DNA from: JAVJST01 sp040219295
GTDB lineage: Bacteria; Pseudomonadota; Alphaproteobacteria; Rhodospirillales; Casp-alpha2
Assembly: GCA_040219295.1 (NCBI GenBank)
Contig: JAVJST010000011.1
Location: forward strand, 682,001-746,000
DNA length: 64,000 nt
Reading direction: 5' to 3'
Below the pieces are notes generated by a model. The model was not told the origin of the DNA. It worked only from the letters and a program-made list of their open reading frames with translations, and did no database searches. Of the stretch, positions 44,524 through 54,600 are shown in pieces. Position numbers and translations under genes: made by a program. The first letter of the stretch is position 1; each line of letters starts with the position of its first letter.

Positions 44524-45779
44524 GCGAGGTCGTCCAGGGTTCGATACTCCCGGCGTTCGGGAATGAAGGTCGCGAACTTGCCGCCCCAGTCGAATACATC
44601 CGCGTTGCGCCGGATGATCTCGGCGGCGACGTTCCACGGCAGGATGACGACGGTGTCGGGCTTCTCGGCGGCGAGCCGGTCCGGCGAGACCACGGGAATG
44701 CGGCTGCCCGGCAGCAGGCGGCCCTGCTTGGCGGGCGTATGGTCGCAGACGAACATCAGCGTGTCGGGCCCGGCGCCGAAGGTGTTGAGGAAGGTGTTGC
44801 CCTTGGCAGCCGCGCCGAAGCCGCAGACCCGCCGGCCGGCGGCGTTCTCCTCGGCGAGGAACTGCGCAAAACCGGCGATGACCCGGTCCACGCGCGGTTG
44901 AAATCCGTCGTAGGCCGACATGTCGTGCAGGCCGGCGTCGCGTTCGGCGCCAAGCACCTCGGCGACGCCCGGCTGTTCGCCGTGGCCGTCGAACGTCGAA
45001 TGGCAGGCGTAAATCCGCAGCGAGCCGCCGTGGGTCGGCAGGCGCTCGACGTCGAACACGCGCAGGCCGTGCCTCTCAAGGACCCCCTTTGCCGCCGTTA
45101 GCGAGAAGTAGGAATAGTGTTCGTCGTAGATGGTGTCGAACTGGCAGTCCTCGATGAGCCGCTGCAGGTGCGGGAACTCGAGCGTCAACACGCCGTCCGG
45201 CTTCAGAAGCCGGGTGATGCCGGCGACGAAATCGTTGAGCGGCGGCACGTGCGCGAAAACGTTGTTGCCGCAGATCAGGTCCGCCCGGCCACGCTCGGCC
45301 GCGACCCGTTCCGCGGTCTCGGTGCTGAAGAAGTCGACGATGGTCTCGACCCCCTTGTCCGCCGCCGCCTCGGCGCACCCTCTTGCCGGGTCGATACCGA
45401 TACAGGGGATACCGCGCTTCACTGCGTGCTGCAGCAGGTAGCCGTCGTTCGAGGCAATCTCGATCATCAGCGACGACGCGCCGAGCCCGAAGTGTTCCGT
45501 GACGGTCTCGACGTAGCGTTCGGCGTGGGCCACCCAGTCTTGAGAGTACGATGAGAAATACAGGTAGCCGTCATTGAAGATGTCGTCGGCGGCGTGATTG
45601 TGGGGAATCTGGACCAGCAGGCAGTGTTCGCAGACGAAGACGCGAAGCGGGAACCGCGGCTCGGTCTCGCCGGCCCGGTCCGGCGGGATCAGCCGGTTGG
45701 CCGACGGGTGCGATCCGAGATTGACAACGGTGCGCGACAGCGCGCCGCCGCAGGACCGGCATTGGATGTCGTCGTTCAT
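44520..45779 (-). CDS. Sugar C-methyltransferase (TylC3/NovU/EryBIII family)
   Basis: A 419-residue three-part protein typical of nucleotide-sugar C-methyltransferases. An N-terminal zinc-binding domain (1-75) has CRSCGG and CEHCLLVQIPH (C7/C10 and a later CxxC). A SAM domain follows with SLMIEIASNDGYLLQHAVKRG (residues about 103-123), DLICGNNVFAHVPPLNDFV and DEHYSYFSLTA (active-site region). The C-terminal domain has GRRVCGFGAAAKGNTFLNTF. This architecture acts on 4-keto-6-deoxy dTDP-sugars at C3 or C5. Neighbours provide such a substrate. No 2,3-dehydratase gene is present in the window, which favours C5 chemistry over the 2-deoxy C3 route. Confidence 0.86.
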   Translation of the reverse strand: MNDDIQCRSCGGALSRTVVNLGSHPSANRLIPPDRAGETEPRFPLRVFVCEHCLLVQIPHNHAADDIFNDGYLYFSSYSQDWVAHAERYVETVTEHFGLGASSLMIEIASNDGYLLQHAVKRGIPCIGIDPARGCAEAAADKGVETIVDFFSTETAERVAAERGRADLICGNNVFAHVPPLNDFVAGITRLLKPDGVLTLEFPHLQRLIEDCQFDTIYDEHYSYFSLTAAKGVLERHGLRVFDVERLPTHGGSLRIYACHSTFDGHGEQPGVAEVLGAERDAGLHDMSAYDGFQPRVDRVIAGFAQFLAEENAAGRRVCGFGAAAKGNTFLNTFGAGPDTLMFVCDHTPAKQGRLLPGSRIPVVSPDRLAAEKPDTVVILPWNVAAEIIRRNADVFDWGGKFATFIPERREYRTLDDLA

Positions 45780-47704
45780 GAGTTGCCGGCGGCCTGTCGG
45801 ACCCGTTGGTGATCGTCGCTGCCGTTCTCGTCGGCGGCCCGGGATTCGGGCACTATCTCGACGAGTAGCTTCCGCGCGCCCACGGGGTCATTGGCGACGC
45901 AGGTGTCGCGCAGTTTCTCGAGGTCGGTGCGCAGCCGGTCGATCGCCGTGCTGCGGGGTGCCGCCAGCAACAGGCCGGGAACGCCCGCCGGCACCAGTGT
46001 CTCCTCGCCGTGGAAGATTTCCTCGAACAATTTCTCGCCCGGCCGCAAGCCGCTGATCTCGATCTTCACGTCCTTGCCCGGCTCGTAACCCGCGAGCCGG
46101 ATCATCTGTTCGGCGAGATCCATGATCCGCACCGGCTCGCCCATGTCGAGGACGAAGATGCGACCGTTCTCGATATCGAGGCTGGCGGCCGTCGCCGACG
46201 CCATGAGCACGAGTTCGACCGCCTCGCGGACGGTCATGAAATACCGGGTCATCTCCGGGTGGGTCACGGTCAACGGGCCGCCGCTGGCGAGTTGCCGCTG
46301 GAACAGCGGGATGACCGATCCGGTGGAGCCGAGCACGTTGCCAAACCGCACGGTGACGATCTGGGTGGCGTTGCCGTGAACATCGTCGATGTCCAGCGCC
46401 TGGCAGTATTGCTCGGCGACGCGCTTGGTCATGCCCATGATGCTGGTCGGGTTGACCGCCTTATCGGTGGAGATCTGGACCATGACCCTGACGCCGTGGG
46501 CGCGGCACGCGTCGGCGACGTTGACCGTGCCGAAGACGTTGGTCAGCACGCCTTCGCACGTATTGGCCTCGACCAGGGGCACGTGTTTCAGCGCAGCGGC
46601 GTGGAACACGATCTCGGGGCGGAAGGCCTCGAAACAGGCGTCGACGCGCATCGCGTCCCGAACATCGGCAAGCACGGCCCGACGATCGATCTGCGGGGCC
46701 GCCGTTCCGAGCTCCTGGTCGATTTCGTAGAGGTTGTACTCCGAGCTGTCGACGAGACAGACCGCCGTCGGTTCGAGATCGGCGATCTGGCGGATTAGCT
46801 CGCTGCCGATGCTGCCGCCGGCGCCGGTCACCAGGATGCGGTTCCCGGCAATCAGCTGTTTCATCGCCGCGCGGTCGAGCGGCGTCTGCGGCCGCCCCAG
46901 CAGGTCGGCGACGTCGATCGGTCGGGTTTCGATCCTGTCGGCGGAACCGGAGCGCAGGTCGGTGATCTTGGGAATGCGGGCAACGGTCATGCCGTGCGCG
47001 CTGGCGACGTCGAAGATGCGCCGGACGACGGCGCCGTCGAAGCCCTCCTTGGTCAGGATCAGGCGATGCGGGGTGTTGTTGGACCGGGAGAGATTGGCGA
47101 GGACCCGTTCGACGTCGTCCGTCGATCCGACGATGCGGACGCCGTGAATCTGCTGGCCGACCCGGTCGGGCCGCTCGGAGATGATGCCGACGACGCGGTA
47201 GGGGCGGGTTGCTGAGCGCGAAAGGCCGCGGATGAAGAACTCCGCGCCGTCACCGGCGCCGACGAGCAGGACGGGGACGCTTTTCTGCGGCGAATCCGAA
47301 CCGCTGATACCCAGTTGTCGGTCGCGGTACAGCCGGTAGGCGAGCCGCGGGCCGCCGAGCAGGGCCATCAGCACGAACCAGTTGATGATCGGGATCGAAC
47401 GCGGCAGGAACTCGAGCCGCGTCCACAGGAACATGACAACGACGAAAATCAGTACCGTGAGACTGGCCGCCCGCGCGATCGCCGTCAGGTCGCGGATCGA
47501 GGCGTACCGCCAAATCCCCCGGTAAAGGCCGGAGAACCAGTAGACCACGGCGCCGATCGCCGTCATCAGCGCGGCGCCGATCCACAGATACTCGTCGACG
47601 TGCAGGTAGATCCTGTCGCCGAGGCGCAGGTAGAGCGCGATCGCGAACGACAACGCCGTCATGACGAGGTCGTGAATGTAGGCGATTTGGGCGCGGCGTT
47701 TCAT
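45776..47704 (-). CDS. Membrane-bound nucleotide-sugar 4,6-dehydratase (CapD/WbpM/PglF family)
   Basis: A 642-residue protein with about 4 N-terminal transmembrane helices (10-120), a first Rossmann-like domain VPVLLVGAGDGAEFFIRGL (149-167) and the catalytic SDR domain with ILVTGAGGSIGSELIRQI and the Met-Lys active site in ISTDKAVNPTSIMGMTKR (the SMK-type signature of WbpM and FlaA1). It converts UDP-GlcNAc to the 4-keto-6-deoxy form, precursor of QuiNAc, FucNAc or bacillosamine. ATG 47704 was preferred over an upstream GTG at 47719. It overlaps the C-methyltransferase gene by 4 bases. Confidence 0.9.
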   Translation of the reverse strand: MKRRAQIAYIHDLVMTALSFAIALYLRLGDRIYLHVDEYLWIGAALMTAIGAVVYWFSGLYRGIWRYASIRDLTAIARAASLTVLIFVVVMFLWTRLEFLPRSIPIINWFVLMALLGGPRLAYRLYRDRQLGISGSDSPQKSVPVLLVGAGDGAEFFIRGLSRSATRPYRVVGIISERPDRVGQQIHGVRIVGSTDDVERVLANLSRSNNTPHRLILTKEGFDGAVVRRIFDVASAHGMTVARIPKITDLRSGSADRIETRPIDVADLLGRPQTPLDRAAMKQLIAGNRILVTGAGGSIGSELIRQIADLEPTAVCLVDSSEYNLYEIDQELGTAAPQIDRRAVLADVRDAMRVDACFEAFRPEIVFHAAALKHVPLVEANTCEGVLTNVFGTVNVADACRAHGVRVMVQISTDKAVNPTSIMGMTKRVAEQYCQALDIDDVHGNATQIVTVRFGNVLGSTGSVIPLFQRQLASGGPLTVTHPEMTRYFMTVREAVELVLMASATAASLDIENGRIFVLDMGEPVRIMDLAEQMIRLAGYEPGKDVKIEISGLRPGEKLFEEIFHGEETLVPAGVPGLLLAAPRSTAIDRLRTDLEKLRDTCVANDPVGARKLLVEIVPESRAADENGSDDHQRVRQAAGNS

Positions 47705-47741
47705 GGCTTCTTCTAGCACGCGGATTCGACGATGGCAGCAC

Positions 47742-49013
47742 TCAAGCGCCGGTCTTGGCTTGCGGCCCGCCGTCCCGTCTGGCGGCGGCCAGCGCCAGCG
47801 CGATGGTCATCGTCGAGTAGAACGTGACCATCCACCAGGACGACCAGTAGGAAAAGTTGAACAGGCCGGAAATCCAGTACCCGGCCGAGATCGCGATGGC
47901 GGCGAGCATCGCCGGCGAGCCGCCGCGATGATAGTGCGCCAGGAGCTTCCAGTTGACGACAAAGACGACCCCGAGCATCCACGCCAGTGAAATCAGTCCC
48001 GTTTCCGCGCCGATCTCGAGAATCCAGTTGTGCGGGTGAAACGAGATCGAGCGGGCGGTTGTCTTGCCGATCAGTTCGCGCGCGCTCGGCCAGGAGTCGA
48101 TCTCGTTGACGCCGGCGCCCAGCCAGGGATGCTGCGCGCCGATCTCCCAGGTCGTGATCCAGATGTGCTGGCGGTGCCAGTCGATAATCCAGTCCGGCAT
48201 GAACGTCCGCGTGCCGGCGGGAACCTCCATCTCCACCCGTTGTTCCTGATTCCAGGCCAGCGTCATCGCCGTGACGACCATGAAGCCGACCAGCGCCAGA
48301 GAAATCAGCTTCCAGCGCCTGCCACGGCAGGCGACCGACAGGCCGACGATTGGCAGCGCGCCTGCGACCCCGGCGATCCCGGCCCTGTTGCCGGTCACCA
48401 CCATGACGCCGAACAAAGCCACGGTGACCGCAGCGGCCAGCCAGCGCCAGCGTCCTTCGAGGCGCCACGCGGCGTAACACGCCAGGGGAATCATCAGGAT
48501 GGCGGCCGACCCGGTCTGCTTGTAGGCCAGTTCGATGGCGGGCGGCAGCTGGGCCTTCAGGTGGGTCACGAGATAGATGTCCGGCAGGTACAGGATCGCC
48601 GACAACGCCAGGCACGAGCCGACGATCGATACCACGAGAAACGACTTGATCGCGAGGACCGGCCGGTGGAACTCGGCCGCGAGGTAGTGGTAGAAAACGA
48701 CGGCGACGATCAGGAACAATGCGCTTCGGACGATCGTTTCGAGGGAATGCACGGGATCCGGCGAAGCGATCAGGCTGGGCAGCCAGAGCAGGCAGGTTGC
48801 GGCGATGGCGAGGCCGAGCGGAGAGAGTACGGTCTCGCGGGACCGGGTCCAAACCGTGCGGAACCCTTCGCCCAGAACGATGCCGGCGACGGCGGCGCCG
48901 GCGACGATCCCGATGATGACCCGGCCGAAGAAGATCGCCGCCGGCAAGATCCCGAGAAGAACGACGACCGTGGCCGAGATTCTCGAGAAGCCGCTTTTAT
49001 TTGCGTTAGTCAT
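47742..49013 (-). CDS. O-antigen ligase/polymerase-like membrane protein
   Basis: A 423-residue protein with about 10 to 12 predicted transmembrane helices and the ligase signature near a periplasmic loop, RSISFHPHNWILEIGAETGL (the HxxxxxxLxExGxxG pattern of WaaL/Wzy-C proteins), preceded by HPWLGAGVNEI. It either ligates polysaccharide to lipid A core or polymerises repeat units; sequence alone cannot decide. ATG 49013 overlaps the upstream phosphoglycosyltransferase gene by 8 bases. Confidence 0.83.
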   Translation of the reverse strand: MTNANKSGFSRISATVVVLLGILPAAIFFGRVIIGIVAGAAVAGIVLGEGFRTVWTRSRETVLSPLGLAIAATCLLWLPSLIASPDPVHSLETIVRSALFLIVAVVFYHYLAAEFHRPVLAIKSFLVVSIVGSCLALSAILYLPDIYLVTHLKAQLPPAIELAYKQTGSAAILMIPLACYAAWRLEGRWRWLAAAVTVALFGVMVVTGNRAGIAGVAGALPIVGLSVACRGRRWKLISLALVGFMVVTAMTLAWNQEQRVEMEVPAGTRTFMPDWIIDWHRQHIWITTWEIGAQHPWLGAGVNEIDSWPSARELIGKTTARSISFHPHNWILEIGAETGLISLAWMLGVVFVVNWKLLAHYHRGGSPAMLAAIAISAGYWISGLFNFSYWSSWWMVTFYSTMTIALALAAARRDGGPQAKTGA

Positions 49014-50037
49014 CGTCGACGGGGTCACCGGGCGAGTTCTTGTGGCGCGGCTTCATGCGGGCAAACCACGTCAGCGTCAGCGCGATGATGACAAGCGCGA
49101 TTGCGATCGCCAGGAACGTGTAGCCCTGGGTGGTCAGGATCGCCACACCGGACAGGCAGAGGCCGACGAGAAACACTGTCACGGTGACCTCGCGGTGACT
49201 GGCGCCGCGGCGCACCGCGATCTGGAAGAAGTGATCGCGGTGGGCATGCCAGATTTTCTCGCCGCGAACGAGCCGGCGCAGGACGGTCAGCGTTGCGTCG
49301 GCGAGGTAGTATCCGGGAATGATCAGTGCCGCGGCCGTCGCGCCGGCGCCCGACATGGTCATGATCTGCCAGCCAAGCAGGAACCCGAGCGGGGCGCTGC
49401 CGACGTCGCCAAGAAAGATCCTTGCTGGCGGCCGGTTCCAGAACAGGAACCCGAGGGCGGCGCCGATCAGCACCAGGGAGTACGGCTGCATGGTGCCAAT
49501 TTCTGGCGCGAACACCGAAAGCACGACGATGCCGATGTTGACGACGATGATCTCGGCTGCCGATATCCCGTCGATCCCGTCCATGAAGTTGAACAGGTTG
49601 ATGAACCAGACCCAGGCCACAACGATGATCGGGGTCTCCAGCCATTGCGGCACGAGGCCGAGAAACGCGGGCTTTGCCTGCGGGATCAGCATGACGCCGG
49701 CGATTGCGACGAGGAAATGGATGATCAGCCGCGGGAGCGCCGGCAGGGCGCGCACGTCGTCGATCCAGGAGACCGTTGCCAGCAGCAGCGATAGCGCGGA
49801 GATGATGATGACGGTCTCGATCGCCAATGCGCCGTAGCCAGTCGCCGAAAGCGCCACCCATCCGAGAATGACCATCGGCAGCACGACGATTCCGGCACCT
49901 GTCGGCGTCGGGCGCGAGTGGCTCGAACGTTCGTTCGGGTGGTCCAGGATCTCGCGCCGGTGCAACGCATGGATGAACGGGCCGAGCCCGATGGCCACGG
50001 CGAGCATCGTGAGGCCGGCGATGATCAGTGGTTCCAT
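49006..50037 (-). CDS. WecA/MraY-family undecaprenyl-phosphate sugar-1-phosphate transferase
   Basis: A 343-residue polytopic enzyme (about 11 helices) that starts lipid-linked glycan synthesis on undecaprenyl phosphate. Motifs are LDHPNERSSHSRPTPTGAGI (residues 31-50), NLFNFMDGIDGISAAE (catalytic Asp pair) and ARIFLGDVGSAPLGFLLG, with GEKIWHAHRDHFFQ in the last loop, resembling WbcO/WbpL-like proteins that use QuiNAc or FucNAc donors. That fits the CapD-type dehydratase in the same operon. It is the first gene of operon A; the C-terminus ends in an acidic tail overlapping the ligase start. Confidence 0.9.
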   Translation of the reverse strand: MEPLIIAGLTMLAVAIGLGPFIHALHRREILDHPNERSSHSRPTPTGAGIVVLPMVILGWVALSATGYGALAIETVIIISALSLLLATVSWIDDVRALPALPRLIIHFLVAIAGVMLIPQAKPAFLGLVPQWLETPIIVVAWVWFINLFNFMDGIDGISAAEIIVVNIGIVVLSVFAPEIGTMQPYSLVLIGAALGFLFWNRPPARIFLGDVGSAPLGFLLGWQIMTMSGAGATAAALIIPGYYLADATLTVLRRLVRGEKIWHAHRDHFFQIAVRRGASHREVTVTVFLVGLCLSGVAILTTQGYTFLAIAIALVIIALTLTWFARMKPRHKNSPGDPVDDD

Positions 50038-50326
50038 GCTAATCCGTGCTCGTCTGGCAAATCATGCTGGTCAGGGGTTCTGCCGGCGTTCCACCCGCGC
50101 GGGGATGCGTTGAGGCGTCGGCGCGGTGTCGGCTGAAAGGGTTGGGACTCTGTAGTTCACCGGACGTGACGGTGTCTGCTGACAAGGCGGTCGGCGGACG
50201 AACGCGACGTGATTCAGGCTTGATTTTTGAGGCATCTAGCTTTACGCAATCGCACGTCTCAGCACAAGAAATCTTCTGGTCGGAGCCAGAGTCCCCCTAA
50301 CCTCAGCGCCTCGAGTGGTCAGTTAC
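50038..50326. other. Divergent intergenic control region of the polysaccharide locus
   Basis: 289 bases between the WecA-like gene (minus) and the UDP-sugar dehydrogenase (plus), the only outward-facing gap in the locus. The half nearest the dehydrogenase (50205-50290) is more A/T-rich than the surroundings. A weak pair TTGATT (50220-50225) and TACGCA (50243-50248), 17 bases apart, could be a plus-strand promoter. No regulator site was recognised and no coding sequence is apparent. Confidence 0.45.
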
Positions 50327-51616
50327 ATGCGCCAGGAACGGTCCATCGCCGTTGTCGGATTGGGTTACGTTGGGCTGCCGGTCGCCGTCTCGTTTGCCAA
50401 GGCAGGCATGGACGTCGTCGGGTTCGATATCGATGAATCCCGGGTTGCGGAACTCCGGGCCGGGCACGACCGGACCAATGAACTGACCGCCGGCGACCTG
50501 AAGTCCGCTGGCCTCCGGCTGACCGGCGACATTGCCGATCTTAAGGGCTCGGATTTCTTTGTCATCACGGTGCCGACGCCGGTGGACGAACACAACCGCC
50601 CCGACCTGACCGCGTTGTCGAACGCTTGCGGCACGGTCGGCGGGGTCATTCGCCAGGGCGATATCGTGGTCTTCGAATCGACGGTTTATCCCGGCGCGAC
50701 CCGCAATATCTGCTGTCCGATTCTGGAGGCGGAGTCGGGCCTGCGGCTCAATGTCGATTTCTTCGTCGGTTATTCGCCGGAGCGCATCAATCCCGGTGAC
50801 CGCCAGCACCGCTTCGAGAACATCATGAAGGTCGTGTCGGCATCCACGCCCGAGGCGCTGGATATCGTCGCCGATGTCTACGGCGCGGTAGTCAAGGCTG
50901 GCATCCACCGGGCGCCGAGCCTGGAAGTGGCGGAGGCCGCAAAGGTGATCGAGAACACCCAGCGCGATCTCAACATCGCGCTGATGAACGAGTTCGCCAT
51001 CATCCTTGGGCGGCTCGACGTCGATACACATGACGTGCTGGCCGCGGCGGGAACGAAGTGGAACTTCCTTAATTTTATGCCGGGCCTGGTCGGCGGCCAC
51101 TGTGTTGGTGTCGATCCGTACTACCTCACTCATTGTGCGGAGGAGACGGGTTATCGGCCGGAGGTCATCCTGTCGGGGCGCCGGATCAACGACCACATGG
51201 GATCGTTCGTCGTCGAGGAAGCCGCGGCCCGGGTGTTGGCCGCTGGCGGAAGCGCGGCGGACAAGACGGTCACCGTACTCGGCGTGACGTTCAAGGAAAA
51301 TGTGCCCGATACGCGGAACAGTCGGATGCGTGACGTCATCGTAGCGCTGCAGACACGCGGCTTTAAGGTTCAGGCCTACGACCCGGTCGCCGACGCTGCG
51401 GCCGTGCGTCGTGAATGGCAGATCGAACTCTGCGACCGAAGCGATCTGATTCCGGGCGACGCTGTCATTCTCGGCGTTCCCCACCGCGAGTTCGTCGACG
51501 AAGGGTGGGCGCTGGTCGAGGGCCTGCTCAACGACGGAAAGGGCTTCGTTGCCGACGTCAAATGCTGCCTTGAGCGCAGCGAGAAGCCGGCCGACGTCGA
51601 GCTCTGGCGACTGTGA
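50327..51616 (+). CDS. UDP-sugar 6-dehydrogenase, WbpA/TviB/WbpO type
   Basis: A 429-residue NAD-dependent nucleotide-sugar dehydrogenase. NAD site IAVVGLGYVGLPVAVSFAKA (7-26), FFVGYSPERINPGDRQHRF, ENTQRDLNIALMNEFA and the catalytic C259 in GLVGGHCVGVDPYYLTH. The FVGYSPERINPGD form with C-terminal LGVTFKENVPDTRNSR is typical of UDP-GlcNAc or UDP-GalNAc dehydrogenases rather than UDP-glucose. It would supply UDP-GlcNAcA to the WbpB/E/D homologues encoded at 61-63.7 kb. ATG 50327 was preferred over GTG 50315. It is the only plus-strand gene in the locus and converges on the fusion gene 14 bases later. Confidence 0.88.
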   Translation: MRQERSIAVVGLGYVGLPVAVSFAKAGMDVVGFDIDESRVAELRAGHDRTNELTAGDLKSAGLRLTGDIADLKGSDFFVITVPTPVDEHNRPDLTALSNACGTVGGVIRQGDIVVFESTVYPGATRNICCPILEAESGLRLNVDFFVGYSPERINPGDRQHRFENIMKVVSASTPEALDIVADVYGAVVKAGIHRAPSLEVAEAAKVIENTQRDLNIALMNEFAIILGRLDVDTHDVLAAAGTKWNFLNFMPGLVGGHCVGVDPYYLTHCAEETGYRPEVILSGRRINDHMGSFVVEEAAARVLAAGGSAADKTVTVLGVTFKENVPDTRNSRMRDVIVALQTRGFKVQAYDPVADAAAVRREWQIELCDRSDLIPGDAVILGVPHREFVDEGWALVEGLLNDGKGFVADVKCCLERSEKPADVELWRL

Positions 51617-51630
51617 TTCTGGCGGCGGGC

Positions 51631-54600
51631 CTAAGATGCTTCCCGCAGCACGCTGCGATACTCCCCGACGATCCGTTCAATCGAGAACGACTCGACGGCG
51701 CGCCGATGAGCCGCGCAGCCAAGTGCCTGCCGCTCGTCGGCGGGCAGGTTCGATAGTTCCACCACGGCGTGCGCGAGTTCGTCGGGGCGGCGTGGCGGAA
51801 CGACCCGCCCGGTGACGCCGACGATCGCCGCGGCATCGCCGACATCGGTCACGACGCACGGAACGCCGCACGCCATGGCCTCGATCACCACGTTCGGCGC
51901 ACCTTCACCGTACGCCGACGACTGGATCAGGACATCGAAGCCGGCCATCAGTCTCGGCGTATCATTCCGGCTTCCTAACAAATGGATACGGCCAGCGAGA
52001 CGCTCGTCATTGAGAATGTCCGCGAAGTACGGGTTGGCGGGCTGAATCTGTTTGCCCGCGAGAACGAAATGGCTTTGCGGAACCCGCTCGGCAATCGTCA
52101 CGATCGCCTCGAGAAGCGTTTCGTAGTCCTTCATCGCATGGAATCGGGCAACGTGACCGACCACGAACCCGTGCACCGGAATGCCGAGTTCCTGGCGGAT
52201 TGCGGCCCCGGCCTGCGGATCGGGCCGGAAGCGATCGAGCTCGACGCCGTTGGAGATCACCTGCCAAGCGGCCGGCTTGTAGCCGAGCCGTTTGTGGTGG
52301 TGTTGCCCGGCGACCGAGTTGACGATGACCCGGGACGGCAACGGCGACAAATGCACGAGCAGCCAAACCGTCACGCGCGAAACAAAGGTCTGCGCCGATG
52401 GTGTCATGTCGGAGCATCGCAGATTCCAGATGACCCGCCGTACGCCGACAACCCAGCCCGCGACCAGCCCGAGCACGTCGGCGTGATAGAGCCACGTCAT
52501 GATCACGCTGGGTTTCTCGCGCCACAGTATGCCGACCAACCGGGCGAAACGTCGGATGGACAGCAGGTCTCGGGTCATGCCGAGCGTGTAGAGCTTGGCG
52601 CCGCTCGCGGTGATCTCGTTGCCAAAATCACCCTCGTCCATGAGCGACACGACGATGGTTCGCTGCTCGGAGGACCGCAGTGCCGTTACCAGGCGGGTCA
52701 GCATGCGTTCGGCGCCACCGGTATTGAGTCCGGTGATCATGTGGCAGACGACCTGTGGGCCGGGTTTGCGAAGCCTGTCGAGGTAAAAGGATCCCGCGAT
52801 ACACGCCCCGATCGCGAGCCAGAAAATCCGTTGATAAAAGATCTCGTGCACCATCGAGAACATCGCGAAGGCGGCGAGCATGAACAACGCCGCCTTGCTG
52901 GCCCCGTCCCAAGAGGGCCTTTTGACGACCGACCATCCGACAAGAATGAAAACGGCGGCCATCGCGAGCAGGCCGATCAGGCCCATCTCGGTCAGCAGCC
53001 ACACCGACGTGTTGTGAATGACCACCGTGCGGTCCATGAAGCTGTCGCTGTGATGCAGGAAGAACCCGAGTCCCTTGCCGAAGATCGGCGATTCCGACCA
53101 GAATTGAAGTCCCTGCATGATCGCGTCGATGCGCTCGCTCTGGCTGGCTTGGTTTGAGTAGAAGGACTGGATCTGCTCTACCCGCGCCGCCCGTTCGGCC
53201 ATGGTGAGCGTGTCGATGGGCAGCAGATACCCCGTCGCCGTTACCACGAGGTCGATCAGCTGGATCAGCATTTCGGGTAGCTTCTTGATGATCAGTGCGA
53301 ACGCGACACCGAGTTCAATCAGCCGCCGATCGGCGAGTTGCAGGAGCCACGCTCCGGTAATCATCACCACGCCCGCGACCAGGCCGCCACGGGAGCTGGT
53401 GAACAGGATGCCGGCGCCGACGATGCCAAACGCCAGCAGGTACACGATCAGACGAGACGAGACGATGGAACGGTACTCGTGGATGATGCTCTTGAGCCGC
53501 GGGTGGGGCCCGGGCAGCCGGATCTTCGCCGTGATGTCCGCGTGCCGCCGGTAGAGCTGCGAGTAACCGAGCAGCAACGACAGGCAAATGAGCAGCTGGT
53601 AGGCAAAGGCATTTCGGTTGCCGGTGTAGCCGTCGAAATTGAAATGCAGGTGCAGCCAGGTGTCGAAACCCAAAACGGTGACGAACCGCAGTCCCGTGTG
53701 CATCAGGACCACAGCGACCGACGTCAGGATCATGGTTTCGGCGAACCGCCGGATCGCATGGCGGCCGCAGAACTCGACCAGCAGGTAGCCGACACCAAGA
53801 TATCCGATGATGACCAGCCAGCCGATCAGGCGGCTGCTCAACGCCCATTGTGTCACGCCGAAGTCGAGGGCGCCGTTGACGAAAGCCGCCAGCAGCAACA
53901 GGCCGATGGCGATCAGGATGAGCGACAGGTGGGGAACCTGCCATTGCGGCATGCGGCGTTGGGTCAGAGCGTGCATGACCATCGCAGCCAGTGCCACGAT
54001 GGCGAGGGGATCGGACAGATTCACGCTGAGGGTCGAATCGTCCGATGTCGTCAGGCTGGCGCTCGGCAGGCCGCTGGTGAACGAGAGATGAAGTTGGAAG
54101 AAAATCGTGACCGACGCACAGATACCCAGAACGTAGGCGGCGAGGCGTTCGAAGGTGCCGTCCGCGAGCAGGAAGCCCTTCGGCGCGACCTCGTCATCAT
54201 CGGCGCCGTCCCCGGACTTCTGTTTTGAGCGGGCGAAGATCAGCGTCGGCGACGCCATCAGAATGACGGCTGTCGAGCAGAGACCGATGAGGATCGATAG
54301 TGCCACTGCGCTTGCGCTCGTCATGCCGAGTGCACCGAACATGTAGATCGAGGCGATCTCGCGGACACCCCAGCCGTTGACAGTGATGGGAATGCTTGCC
54401 GCGAAACTGACGACGGCGGCCGCGGCGATGACCTCCAGCAGGTCGAGACCGGGATTCAACGTCAGCGCACCGACCACGAACGCGCCGAGCACCATGGCTT
54501 GCGCCGCCAGCGTGATCCCGAAGATCTCGGACAACTGGCCGAGGGCCTTGCCCGAGAACAGGCGCCGCAGGATCTCGCGATCGATTGCCGATCGCCCGAG

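Noticed and set aside
43643..44599. Upstream extension of the epimerase frame to 44599
   Set aside because: The extension runs through the SDR gene in another frame and is Arg-rich shadow; the family start is at 43642.
52500..54200. Fusion gene as an artefact of a missed stop or frameshift
   Set aside because: The frame is continuous with sensible residues through both domain junctions (near residues 305-330 and 790), and coding in other frames is not better; an artefact cannot be excluded without read data but is not indicated.
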